This document shows positions 1-5,935 of a stretch of DNA of 8,976 nucleotides, piece after piece (the stretch's first letter is position 1; every line of letters starts with the position of its first letter). The DNA comes from Burkholderia sp. GTDB taxonomy: Bacteria > Pseudomonadota > Gammaproteobacteria > Burkholderiales > Burkholderiaceae. The translations under genes were made by a program, and so were the position numbers. The DNA is taken from NCBI GenBank assembly GCA_028292565.1, contig JAQGMD010000054.1:1-8976 (forward strand), written 5' to 3'. The notes under the pieces were generated by a model that was not told the DNA's origin, ran no database searches, and was given only the letters and a program-made list of their open reading frames with translations.

Positions 1-1
1 C

Positions 2-898
2 CATGCGCTCGGCCGCGTGCGACGCCTGTCCCAGGGCCAGGCCGACGGCTTCCCGGACGTCCGCTTCACGATCGAAGAAAGCCTGATGCAGCATGCAGAT
101 CGGGTGATTGCGGAAAGACTGCAAGACCGGCACGACATGGAGAATCTCTATAGTGCGCCGGGCGAACGGATCGACATCGTCCCTTGCGGCTTTGATCCCG
201 ATGAGTTCTGGCCGGTGACTGTCGACGCACGCCAGCAGCTCGGGCTTGACCGCGACGAATTCATCATCCTCCAGCTCGGACGCATGGTGCCGCGCAAGGG
301 CGTCGACAATGTGATCCGCGCCCTGTCAATTTTGCAACGCCGGTACCAGGTGCAGGGGCGCTTGCTGGTCGTCGGCGGCAACGCCGAACAGCCGGATCCC
401 GTGACCACACCCGAGCTTGGCCGGCTGATGGCGCTCGCGCAATCGCTCGGCATCGAGCAGTCCATTACCTTCACCGGACAACGTGCACGCGAACAGCTGC
501 GCTACTACTACAGCGCCGCCAACGTATTCGTGACCACACCGTGGTACGAACCGTTTGGCATTACGCCGGTGGAGGCGATGGCCTGCGGCACGCCGGTGGT
601 CGGCACCGCCGTCGGCGGCATCAAGACGACCGTAGTGGATGGAGAGACCGGCTACCTGGTTCCACCAAACGATCCGGATACTTTGGCCGAGCGCCTGGCA
701 TGGCTGCATCAGCACCCGCAGGTGGCGCAGCGTATGGGCTGGGCCGGCATGCGGCGCGCGTATCAGCACTTCACATGGCGCGATATCGCGGCACAAGTCG
801 CCGACGTTTATGAAAACGCAATCGACTCCGTCACGACCTATGTTACACAACCATTAGCGGCGTCCGGAGATGAGTTTGCGCAGCTGGGCGGACGATGA
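2..898 (+). CDS. GT4 family glycosyltransferase, RfaB-like (5' partial)
   Basis: This is the C-terminal part of a retaining GT-B glycosyltransferase that would move a sugar from a nucleotide-sugar donor to a growing cytoplasmic glycan. The frame is open to the left edge: the first codons read HALGRVRR, so the GTG at 17 is internal and the true start lies upstream. About 298 residues remain. They include the start of the C-terminal Rossmann domain (ILQLGRMVPRKGVDNVIRAL, near nt 270-330) and the GT4 donor-binding E-x7-E signature in EPFGITPVEAMACGTPVV, with the two glutamates at nt 548 and 572. A GTAVGG loop and a GETGYLVPPNDP segment follow, as in the family. The end is TGA at 896-898. The next gene starts 54 nt downstream on the same strand and belongs to the same glycan cluster. 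The acceptor and sugar cannot be read from sequence. Confidence 0.92.
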   Translation, partial: HALGRVRRLSQGQADGFPDVRFTIEESLMQHADRVIAERLQDRHDMENLYSAPGERIDIVPCGFDPDEFWPVTVDARQQLGLDRDEFIILQLGRMVPRKGVDNVIRALSILQRRYQVQGRLLVVGGNAEQPDPVTTPELGRLMALAQSLGIEQSITFTGQRAREQLRYYYSAANVFVTTPWYEPFGITPVEAMACGTPVVGTAVGGIKTTVVDGETGYLVPPNDPDTLAERLAWLHQHPQVAQRMGWAGMRRAYQHFTWRDIAAQVADVYENAIDSVTTYVTQPLAASGDEFAQLGGR

Positions 899-902
899 TG
901 CG

Positions 903-928
903 GTGTGCCTTCCTTGCGAAGGCCACAC
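903..928 (+). promoter_or_regulatory. Hairpin between the GT4 and SDR genes
   Basis: GTGTG-CCTTC and GAAGG-C-CACAC can pair as a 10-bp stem with one bulged C and a 5-nt loop (cttgc). It begins 4 nt after the GT4 stop codon and ends about 10 nt before the purine-rich ribosome binding site of the SDR gene. No T-tract follows, so it is not a standard intrinsic terminator. It could partly attenuate transcription or stabilise mRNA ends. The structure is seen in the sequence; the role is a guess. Confidence 0.4.
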
Positions 929-952
929 TTACGACATTGAAGGGAAATTGAA

Positions 953-1717
953 TTGAGCATAATGACTGACTCCGCTTCCAACCTGCCCGCCACCAGCGAA
1001 CTCGCAGGCAAAGTCATCCTGGTAACCGGTGGCGGCAGCGGCCTCGGCGCAGCCCTGTGCCAGGTGATGGCCGCGGCCAGCGCACATGTCATGGTGGGCG
1101 ACCTGATCGAGGAAAAGGCCCTCAGGACCGTGGACAAGATTCATACAGCGGAAACGGCCGCGCATGCGATCGCTTTTGATGTCGGCGACCCGGCATCGGC
1201 AGAACGCGCGATCGAGGAAACGATCCGGAAGTTTGGCAAGCTGGATGTCCTCATCAACAATGCCGGCACTGACGTCACACTTCCGATCGACGAACTCTCG
1301 TTCGAAGACTGGGACCGCGTCATGCGTACCAACTTGTACGGCCCGTTCCTGCTCACCAAATATGCGGCGGCCCAAATGAAGCGGCAAGGCGGCGGCCAGA
1401 TCATCAATATCGCGTCCACCGCGGCCAAGCGCGCGTGGCCGAATGCGTCTGTCTACCACGCCAGCAAGTGGGGCGTGCTCGGTTTTTCGCATGCGATGCA
1501 CGCGGAGCTTCGACCGCACAAGATCAAGGTAACCGCGGTGCTCGCGGGCGGCATGCGCACGCCCTTCCTGCTGGACCGTTTCCCCGACATCGACGTCTCG
1601 ACGCTGCAAGACCCGGTGAACGTAGCAATGGCCGTGAAGTCGGTTCTGCTGTTGCCCGAGCAGACAGTGATCCCCGAAATCATGGTGTTGCCTATGGCGG
1701 AAACGTCATGGCCCTGA
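953..1717 (+). CDS. Classical short-chain dehydrogenase/reductase (SDR)
   Basis: A 254-aa NAD(P)-dependent oxidoreductase of the classical SDR family, of usual length. Motifs in order: the cofactor-binding TGGGSGLG at residues 25-32, NNAG at 102-105, the catalytic Ser155, and Tyr168-x3-Lys172 in YHASK. The post-catalytic region reads LAGGMRTPF, where many SDRs have a proline-glycine pair. Asp50 after the second strand hints at NAD rather than NADP, but this is only a hint. The start is taken as TTG at 953 because GAAGGGA at 939-945 sits 7 nt upstream; the in-frame ATG at 962 is the alternative (251 aa) but would be 16 nt from that site. It is not an extended SDR, so it is not the ADP-heptose epimerase HldD. 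Its position between a GT4 and gmhB suggests a role in sugar or glycan modification. The substrate is unknown. Confidence 0.88.
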   Translation: MSIMTDSASNLPATSELAGKVILVTGGGSGLGAALCQVMAAASAHVMVGDLIEEKALRTVDKIHTAETAAHAIAFDVGDPASAERAIEETIRKFGKLDVLINNAGTDVTLPIDELSFEDWDRVMRTNLYGPFLLTKYAAAQMKRQGGGQIINIASTAAKRAWPNASVYHASKWGVLGFSHAMHAELRPHKIKVTAVLAGGMRTPFLLDRFPDIDVSTLQDPVNVAMAVKSVLLLPEQTVIPEIMVLPMAETSWP

Positions 1718-1756
1718 CAGGGCACGGGACAGACGAGAGGCACCGGAAGAGTCGCC

Positions 1757-1828
1757 ATGCGCCGAGTGATCGTTCGATGTCTGTATCTGATTCCTGGCCT
1801 CTGTTACCTTTCCCCTGATATGGCCTGA
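1757..1828 (+). CDS. Possible 23-aa leader ORF before gmhB
   Basis: ATG at 1757 is preceded by GGAAGAG at 1745-1751, a plausible ribosome binding site at good spacing. The frame reads MRRVIVRCLYLIPG and continues to a TGA at 1826-1828, only 2 nt before the ATG of gmhB. The gmhB start itself has no clear Shine-Dalgarno sequence (the preceding bases are tatggcctgatc), so translation of this short frame could deliver ribosomes to gmhB by coupling. The product has no recognisable domain. It is short, moderately hydrophobic and cysteine-containing. It could be a chance ORF. The rest of the 1718-1830 gap shows no other feature. Confidence 0.3.
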   Translation: MRRVIVRCLYLIPGLCYLSPDMA

Positions 1829-1830
1829 TC

Positions 1831-2424
1831 ATGAAAGCGATATTTCTCGATAAAGACGGCACCCTCGTGCAAGACGTTCCTTACAACGTCAACCCGGACC
1901 TGATCGAGCTCACCTGGCTGGCGGGCCCGGCCCTGCAATTGTTACAGCAGATGGGATACGCGCTATTCGTCGTTACCAACCAGGCCGGTATTGCGAAGGG
2001 ATTCTTCACCGAGGCGTCGATCCAGCCGGTGCAGCGACGGCTGGGCGAGTTGCTGGCCCAGTATGGCATCAAGCTGAACGGGTTTTATTATTGTCCTCAC
2101 AGCCCTGATGGCGCAGTCACCCGCTATGCGATCAGTTGCACCTGCCGCAAACCGATGCCGGGCTTGCTGCAACGCGCCGCCCGCGAGCATGGGATAGACC
2201 TCTCATCTTCGTGGATGATTGGCGATATCCTGCACGATGTGGAAGCCGGCCGGCGTGCCGGTTGCAATACCGTACTGATCGACAATGGCAATGAAACCGA
2301 GTGGGAAACGGGACCGCTTCGCACGCCACACATGACTGCGCCCAACCTGTATGCGGCAGCAAGAATGATGGCGACAACCGACAAGGCCTTGTATTTCCCG
2401 ACCCAGGAGGTGATAGGCCCATGA
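1831..2424 (+). CDS. gmhB: D-glycero-D-manno-heptose 1,7-bisphosphate 7-phosphatase-like (HAD-IIIA)
   Basis: A 197-aa cytoplasmic HAD phosphatase of GmhB type. GmhB removes the 7-phosphate of heptose 1,7-bisphosphate on the way to ADP- or GDP-activated heptose. Visible signatures: the nucleophile motif DKDGTL (Asp7 and Asp9), TNQ at 49-51, the Zn-loop ligands Cys88-x-His90 and Cys103-x-Cys105 characteristic of GmhB and related histidinol phosphatases, Arg106-Lys107 after the Zn loop, and GDILHDVEAGRRAG with Asp132 and Asp136 as Mg ligands. Length fits the family (about 180-200 aa). The stop TGA overlaps the ATG of the GT9 gene as ATGA, so the two are translationally coupled. No good ribosome binding site precedes the ATG at 1831; see the short ORF at 1757-1828. 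Histidinol phosphatase is an alternative, but the GT9 partner favours heptose. Confidence 0.88.
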   Translation: MKAIFLDKDGTLVQDVPYNVNPDLIELTWLAGPALQLLQQMGYALFVVTNQAGIAKGFFTEASIQPVQRRLGELLAQYGIKLNGFYYCPHSPDGAVTRYAISCTCRKPMPGLLQRAAREHGIDLSSSWMIGDILHDVEAGRRAGCNTVLIDNGNETEWETGPLRTPHMTAPNLYAAARMMATTDKALYFPTQEVIGP

Positions 2425-3560
2425 CGGCAAACGGCTGGGATCGCGCAAGGAATGTACTGTGCATCCGCCTCGATTACCTCGGCGACGTGCTGATGATGAC
2501 GCCAGCGATACGGGCGCTGAAAAACTCGTTGCCCGGGCGCCGGATTACTTTGATGACCTCGTCAAGCGGAGCTGCGGTTGCGCCTTTCATCCCCGAAGTC
2601 GACGATGTGATCGAGTATGCGGCGCCCTGGATGAAGAGCAGTGAAGAGCACACGCCGGAAGTGGATGTTGCGATGCTGCGCCTCTTGCAGGAGCGACGCT
2701 TCGATGCGGTGGTCATTTTTACCACCTACAGCCAGAGCCCTTTGCCGGCCGCGTTGCTTTGCTATCTCGCCGGCATTTCGCTCCGTCTGGCCCATTGCCA
2801 TGAAAATCCCTATCAGTTGCTGACCGACTGGGCGCGGGATCCGGAACCGCAAGAACGGGTCCGGCATGAAGTACGGCGGCAGCTCGATCTTGTAGCCGGC
2901 GTCGGGTGCACAACGCCCGATGAGCGCCTGTCGTTCCGGCTGCGTGTGGCGGACGTTAATTGGGTGCGTGACCGTTTGCAGGCCCTCGGCGTGAACACCG
3001 TCGGACGATGGAGTGTCTTCCATCCGGGCGCCACGGCAGCTTCGCGGCGGTACCCTCCCGAACATTGGACGAACGTCGCACGCCAACTCATTGAGCGCGA
3101 GGCTTGCCTGCTCGTTTTCACCGGCAGCGCGGATGAAGCGGTATTGATCGACGACATCAGGCGAGACCTGCCGCCCTCCCTGACTCATTCGCTCGCGGGG
3201 CAGCTTGATCTCGGCAAACTGGCCGCGCTGATTTCACTGGCTCCGCTGATGATTGCCAACAATACCGGCCCGGCGCACATCGCCGCAGCGGTCGGAACCC
3301 CCATCGTCGAACTGTACGCGCTGACCAATCCGCAGCATACCCCTTGGCAGGTCCGGAGCCGCGTACTGTTCCGGGATGTGCCGTGCCGCTTTTGTTACAA
3401 GAGTGTGTGTCCGCAGGGACACAACAACTGCCTGGCGCAGGTGGCTCCGGACGAAGTGGTCGCCGCGGCGACCGACTTGGCGCGTTGGGCAAGTAAAACA
3501 CAACTGCAGTCGCGCGACCGGATGCAGCCTTTGCCCCACTTAGGCACCGCGCAGGGATAA
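2421..3560 (+). CDS. GT9 family glycosyltransferase (ADP-heptose:LPS heptosyltransferase-like)
   Basis: A 379-aa GT-B glycosyltransferase of family GT9, which includes WaaC, WaaF and WaaQ heptosyltransferases. The N-domain starts with the family motif RLDYLGDVLMMTPAIRALK (residues 16-34). The C-domain has FHPGATAASRRYPPEHW (200-216, phosphate/ADP-binding region) and ANNTGPAHIAAAVGTPIVEL (279-298), matching the GT9 donor loop that usually reads SDTGPMH. A cysteine-rich segment, VPCRFCYKSVCPQGHNNC (Cys322, 325, 330, 337), follows. The start ATG at 2421 is chosen because AGGAGG lies at 2404-2409 and the ATGA overlap with gmhB is typical of coupled genes; an in-frame upstream extension from 2301 would lie inside gmhB. 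The last codons (GTAQG) and the TAA at 3558-3560 fall within the palindromic repeat that follows. Co-location with gmhB supports heptose as the donor sugar, by inference. Confidence 0.9.
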   Translation: MTANGWDRARNVLCIRLDYLGDVLMMTPAIRALKNSLPGRRITLMTSSSGAAVAPFIPEVDDVIEYAAPWMKSSEEHTPEVDVAMLRLLQERRFDAVVIFTTYSQSPLPAALLCYLAGISLRLAHCHENPYQLLTDWARDPEPQERVRHEVRRQLDLVAGVGCTTPDERLSFRLRVADVNWVRDRLQALGVNTVGRWSVFHPGATAASRRYPPEHWTNVARQLIEREACLLVFTGSADEAVLIDDIRRDLPPSLTHSLAGQLDLGKLAALISLAPLMIANNTGPAHIAAAVGTPIVELYALTNPQHTPWQVRSRVLFRDVPCRFCYKSVCPQGHNNCLAQVAPDEVVAAATDLARWASKTQLQSRDRMQPLPHLGTAQG

Positions 3561-3702
3561 GTTGGGCAAATTTGGCGGCCGTCGCGGGATGCGATGCAAG
3601 GCGTGAGGAGGAGCCATAGCGTGCTATGGCGACGACGGGCAACGCGGCAACGCGCCCGCTACGGCCAGCAAAATTGACCAGCTTATTCCTGCGCGGTGCC
3701 TT
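3542..3702. repeat. Long imperfect palindrome, copy 1 of a dispersed repeat
   Basis: A roughly 161-bp element with terminal inverted repeats. The left end ggcaccgcgcagg-g-ataag and the right end, read on the other strand, ggcaccgcgcagg-a-ataag match almost perfectly for about 23 bp. Symmetry continues inward (ggcggccgtcgcggg against the complement of cccgctacggcc) to a central perfect stem GCCATAGC-GT-GCTATGGC at 3613-3630, which is the exact centre of the element. It starts inside the GT9 coding region and contains its stop codon. A TTA trinucleotide flanks both ends (3540-3542 and 3701-3703), which might be a target duplication. There is no internal ORF of note, so it would be non-autonomous (MITE/ERIC-like). 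As RNA it would fold into a long hairpin that could end or protect the upstream operon mRNA. Copy 2 is at 4551-4675. Confidence 0.8.
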
Positions 3703-3703
3703 A

Positions 3704-3881
3704 CCCCTTATCGCTGTAACCACGCAGTGAAATTGCCGGCTGTAATTCTTACATGCACTTGCAAAAAAAAACATTACCACTACCGCGAATCAAATGAGTG
3801 CAGGGACCGGAACGCGCATTGTGCACGATGGCATAAAGCTTGCGACACCCCGATCACCCATCACAAACCCAGGAGAAAACC
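3704..3881 (+). other. Upstream region of the hemerythrin gene
   Basis: These 178 bases lie between the repeat and the hemerythrin start. They carry a run of nine A's at 3763-3771 and TTGC-type hexamers (3733, 3759), but no -10 element at correct spacing that I would defend. A promoter for the hemerythrin gene must lie here or inside the repeat. Nothing else is recognisable. Confidence 0.3.
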
Positions 3882-4466
3882 ATGCCCACTTCAAAATCCG
3901 CTTCAAAATCAACTTCCCGTTCCACACCTCGTGCAAAGGCCCCGCAAGACGTGCTGAAGATGCTTGCCGAGGATCACAAAAAAGTTAAGCAGATGTTTGA
4001 CCAGTTCGAGAAAATGAAGGAAGAAGAGGAGCCGGATCTGGAAGCGAAGCAGTTGCTGGTGGAGATGTGCTGCGCCGAGCTGACCGTCCATGCGCAACTC
4101 GAAGAGGAACTGTTTTACCCCGCGCTGCGCGAAACCATCGATGACATGGATATGCTGGACGAGGCGGAAGTCGAACATGCTTCCGCGAAACAGCTGATCA
4201 GCGAGCTGTCTTCGATGGAGCCCGGCGACGAACTGTACGATGCGAAATTCACCGTGCTCGGCGAATACGTAAAACATCACATTGAGGAAGAAGAGAAGGA
4301 AATGTTCGCGAAAGCGAAGAAGGCCGACCTGGACCTCGTGGCCATGGCGGAGGAAGCACGCGTGCGCAAACAAGAAGTGCGCGAAGAGCTGGGCCTCGCG
4401 TCGGAAGATGAAGCAGAGGAAGAAGCGGAGCAGGAAAAGCCGGCCAAAGGGAAGATTGTCCACTAA
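3882..4466 (+). CDS. Hemerythrin HHE cation-binding domain protein
   Basis: A 194-aa soluble protein with one hemerythrin/HHE four-helix bundle expected to bind a non-haem di-iron centre. Such proteins sense or buffer oxygen, NO or iron. Candidate ligands in order: His32 (AEDHKKV), His70 and Glu74 (HAQLEEE), His99 (EVEHASA), and His132/133 with Glu137 (KHHIEEEEKE); this is the expected spacing. The domain spans about residues 22-145. It is preceded by a 20-residue Ser/Lys/Thr-rich, basic tail and followed by a highly charged Glu/Ala-rich tail (about 150-190) ending in a basic KPAKGK patch. ATG at 3882 is chosen because AGGAG at 3871-3875 is 6 nt upstream; a TTG at 3840 is in frame but lacks such a site. 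It is flanked by both repeat copies and appears to be monocistronic. The function of the tails is unknown. Confidence 0.92.
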   Translation: MPTSKSASKSTSRSTPRAKAPQDVLKMLAEDHKKVKQMFDQFEKMKEEEEPDLEAKQLLVEMCCAELTVHAQLEEELFYPALRETIDDMDMLDEAEVEHASAKQLISELSSMEPGDELYDAKFTVLGEYVKHHIEEEEKEMFAKAKKADLDLVAMAEEARVRKQEVREELGLASEDEAEEEAEQEKPAKGKIVH

Positions 4467-4550
4467 CGCTACCCTTCGCACTCCTTGTTCGGAAATATGG
4501 ACGGAGGTGCGGCCATAGGCGCCTGCGCGCTGGTTTCAAAGAGCGATCGG

Positions 4551-4675
4551 TCAGGGCCCGCGCAGTAACAGGTTGTTCATTTTGGCGGTCGTAGCGGGAT
4601 GTAATGCCAGGGGGCCACCCAAGTGCGCCCGCTATGGCCGGCAAGAATGCCAACTTATTGCTGCGCGGGTCCTGA
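4551..4675. repeat. Long imperfect palindrome, copy 2 of the dispersed repeat
   Basis: A 125-bp element. Its left end (tcagggcccgcgcagtaaca, then ggttg) and the complement of its right end (tcaggacccgcgcagcaata, then agttg) match at 21 of 25 positions. It shares arm sequence with the copy at 3542-3702: tttggcgg-cgt-gcgggatg at 4581-4602 lines up with 3571-3592, and gcgcccgct-ggcc-gcaa on the right arm lines up with 3652-3671. It lacks the central stem of copy 1, hence the shorter length. It lies between the hemerythrin gene and a Ku remnant whose homology starts about 11 nt after the repeat. No transposase is nearby, so it would have been mobilised in trans. The 84 bases at 4467-4550 between the hemerythrin stop and this repeat show nothing recognisable. 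Confidence 0.78.
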
Positions 4676-4685
4676 GCACAAATAA

Positions 4686-5297
4686 CACAAGGAAAGGCGC
4701 CAGGTGGATCTATCCGACCAAAAAGCATCTGCAAGCACTATCCAGTCATCCCACGCAATCGATATTTTCGCGTTCGTCGAGGCCCGCGAAATCCCGTTTT
4801 CCTGTCTCGATACACCGTACTATCTCGCCCCGGTTCCGGGCGACGAAAGGGTATACACCCTGCTGCATGAGACGCTCAACCGCACTGGAAAGATCGGCAT
4901 TGCGCACGTCGTGATCCGGGCGCGCCGGCGGCTTGCCGCGTTGATCCCCTGCGGGCCTGTCCTGATGCTCAATACCTTGCGCATCTCCGATGAGGATTCT
5001 GCTTCACTGATCGTTCAAGGACCGCCCAGGAAACGCGCGAAGCCTGGAAAGCCGACGGAAAAAGAGGTTTCCGTGGCATCCCGCGTTGTGGAAAGCATGA
5101 CGCAGAAGTGGGACACCACCAGTGCGCTCGATGTACGCCGTAGCGCGCAACCTACTGCGGATTTTTTGCGCCCGAGCGTCCGCCTGTCAACCGAGCGCCT
5201 GGTGAATGTCGAATTCACGCACGTTGAAGTCGCTACGGGCCATCAGTCGCAACGTGATAGCCGGCCGCGGGTCAGGGCACGCAGGACTTATCACTAG
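4686..5297 (+). pseudogene. ku: Truncated Ku (NHEJ DNA-end-binding protein) remnant
   Basis: Bacterial Ku is a homodimeric ring that binds double-strand ends and recruits LigD for end joining; full proteins are about 270-300 aa. Here only the second half of the Ku core is recognisable: LSDQKAS, AIDIFAFVEAREIPF, LDTPYYLAPVPG, VYTLLHETLNRTGKIGIAHVV, LAALIPCGPVLMLNTLR, and the post-core helix PTEKEVSVASRVVESMTQKWD. Homology seems to begin at codon 4686 (KERRQVDLSDQ matches the usual EKGRYVVLSDE). A TAA lies in frame at 4683, and the repeat ends at 4675. The first third of Ku, including the usual start, is therefore missing. After WD (about residue 137) the tail looks unrelated to Ku. The frame stays open from GTG 4704 (197 aa) with AAGGAAAGG at 4689-4697 in front, so a fragment could still be translated. 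No ligD is visible. Confidence 0.8.
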
Positions 5298-5337
5298 AGC
5301 GGATTTCATGTCAGTGTAGGGCCCCCGCGGCGAAGCA

Positions 5338-5832
5338 TCACCACTTGATGACACTGATCTGTCCGTCCGACTCGATATAAACTTTCTTCACCTCTGTCAG
5401 TGATTCAACTCCAGACTGCCGCAGTTTGGCCCACAGTTCGTCCTCGGTAATGAGTTCGCGACGCATATTGCGCACCATCATGCGCCCGCTCTTTACCAGC
5501 AGCAGAGGAGGCGGTTCGGCGAATCGGCGTACCGTTTCGATTCGAAAGCTGAGCCAGTCGAGCAGCACGTTCCAGCCGATGAGCGTGGAGATCAGTATGA
5601 AGCCCTCAGTCACCGACGTATATTCGCCGGCCATCGCGTTTTGCGCGGCGTCGGCGATGATGACGAGAATCAGGATATCGGCAACACCGACAGACCCGAC
5701 ATCGCGGCGCACAACGAACCGGAATATGAGAAAGAGAAACCAGTAGATGGCCGTCCCCCGGACCACTATCTCAAACACCGGCATGGTAATGCCGAATAAC
5801 TCCCCCCAATCGATAGCAAAAAGACTTCCCAT
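5338..5832 (-). CDS. DUF421 domain membrane protein (YetF-like)
   Basis: A 164-aa protein of the DUF421/YetF family. Three hydrophobic segments occupy the N-terminal half: around VFEIVVRGTAIYWFLFLIF, GVADILILVIIADAAQNAM and EGFILISTLIGWNVLLDWL. A soluble C-terminal part follows, with the family signature PPPLLLVKSGRMM-VRNMRREL-ITEDELWAKLRQSG and a terminal strand VKKVYIESDGQISVIK. The ATG at 5832 is preferred, with GGGGG at about 5838-5843 as a ribosome binding site. A GTG at 5859 in frame would add nine residues lacking family character. The biochemical role of the family is poorly defined; in Bacillus YetF-type proteins are linked to sporulation and envelope functions. It is the last of three minus-strand genes, with a hairpin between it and the PRC-barrel gene, and it converges on the Ku remnant. 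The 40 bases at 5298-5337 between them show no clear terminator. Confidence 0.87.
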   Translation of the reverse strand: MGSLFAIDWGELFGITMPVFEIVVRGTAIYWFLFLIFRFVVRRDVGSVGVADILILVIIADAAQNAMAGEYTSVTEGFILISTLIGWNVLLDWLSFRIETVRRFAEPPPLLLVKSGRMMVRNMRRELITEDELWAKLRQSGVESLTEVKKVYIESDGQISVIKW

Positions 5833-5875
5833 ATTTACCCCCCATGCTTGTGTAGGCACACTATTGAGCCAGACG

Positions 5876-5907
5876 CGGAAATGGCGCCCCGCAGGACGCC
5901 ATTTCCG
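5876..5907 (-). terminator. Perfect-stem hairpin after the PRC-barrel gene
   Basis: GGAAATGGCG at 5877-5886 and CGCCATTTCC at 5897-5906 are perfect inverted repeats around a 10-nt loop, extended by the C5876-G5907 pair to 11 bp. On the minus strand it lies about 28 nt after the stop codon of the PRC-barrel gene and about 43 nt before the DUF421 start. It is not followed by a T-run, so termination would be weak or Rho-assisted. It may separate expression of the two genes or stabilise the upstream transcript. Confidence 0.5.
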
Positions 5908-5935
5908 TGCTTGTTACCCGACTTCGCCGACTTCG

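Noticed and set aside
953..1717. SDR as ADP-heptose epimerase (HldD), given the heptose context
   Set aside because: Length about 254 aa, the TGGGSGLG motif and the S-Y-K arrangement are those of a classical SDR; HldD is an extended SDR of over 300 aa.
2301..2420. A longer N-terminus for the GT9 protein
   Set aside because: The upstream in-frame extension lies wholly within gmhB, has no GT9 character, and the ATG at 2421 has AGGAGG and an ATGA overlap.
3542..3702. Standard Rho-independent terminator after the GT9 gene
   Set aside because: The structure is far longer than a terminator hairpin, has no T-run, and recurs at 4551-4675, so it is better described as a dispersed repeat that may secondarily terminate transcription.
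4249..4734. Long antisense open frames across the hemerythrin gene and repeat
   Set aside because: They arise from GC-rich codon bias opposite a real gene, have low-complexity translations, and show no recognisable domain or ribosome site.
5270..5285. ggtcagggcacgcagg resembles the left end of repeat copy 2 (ggtcagggcccgcgcagg-like)
   Set aside because: The match covers only about 15 bases with a gap, and there is no inner arm or opposite end nearby. It could be a solo fragment of the repeat but is too short to claim.
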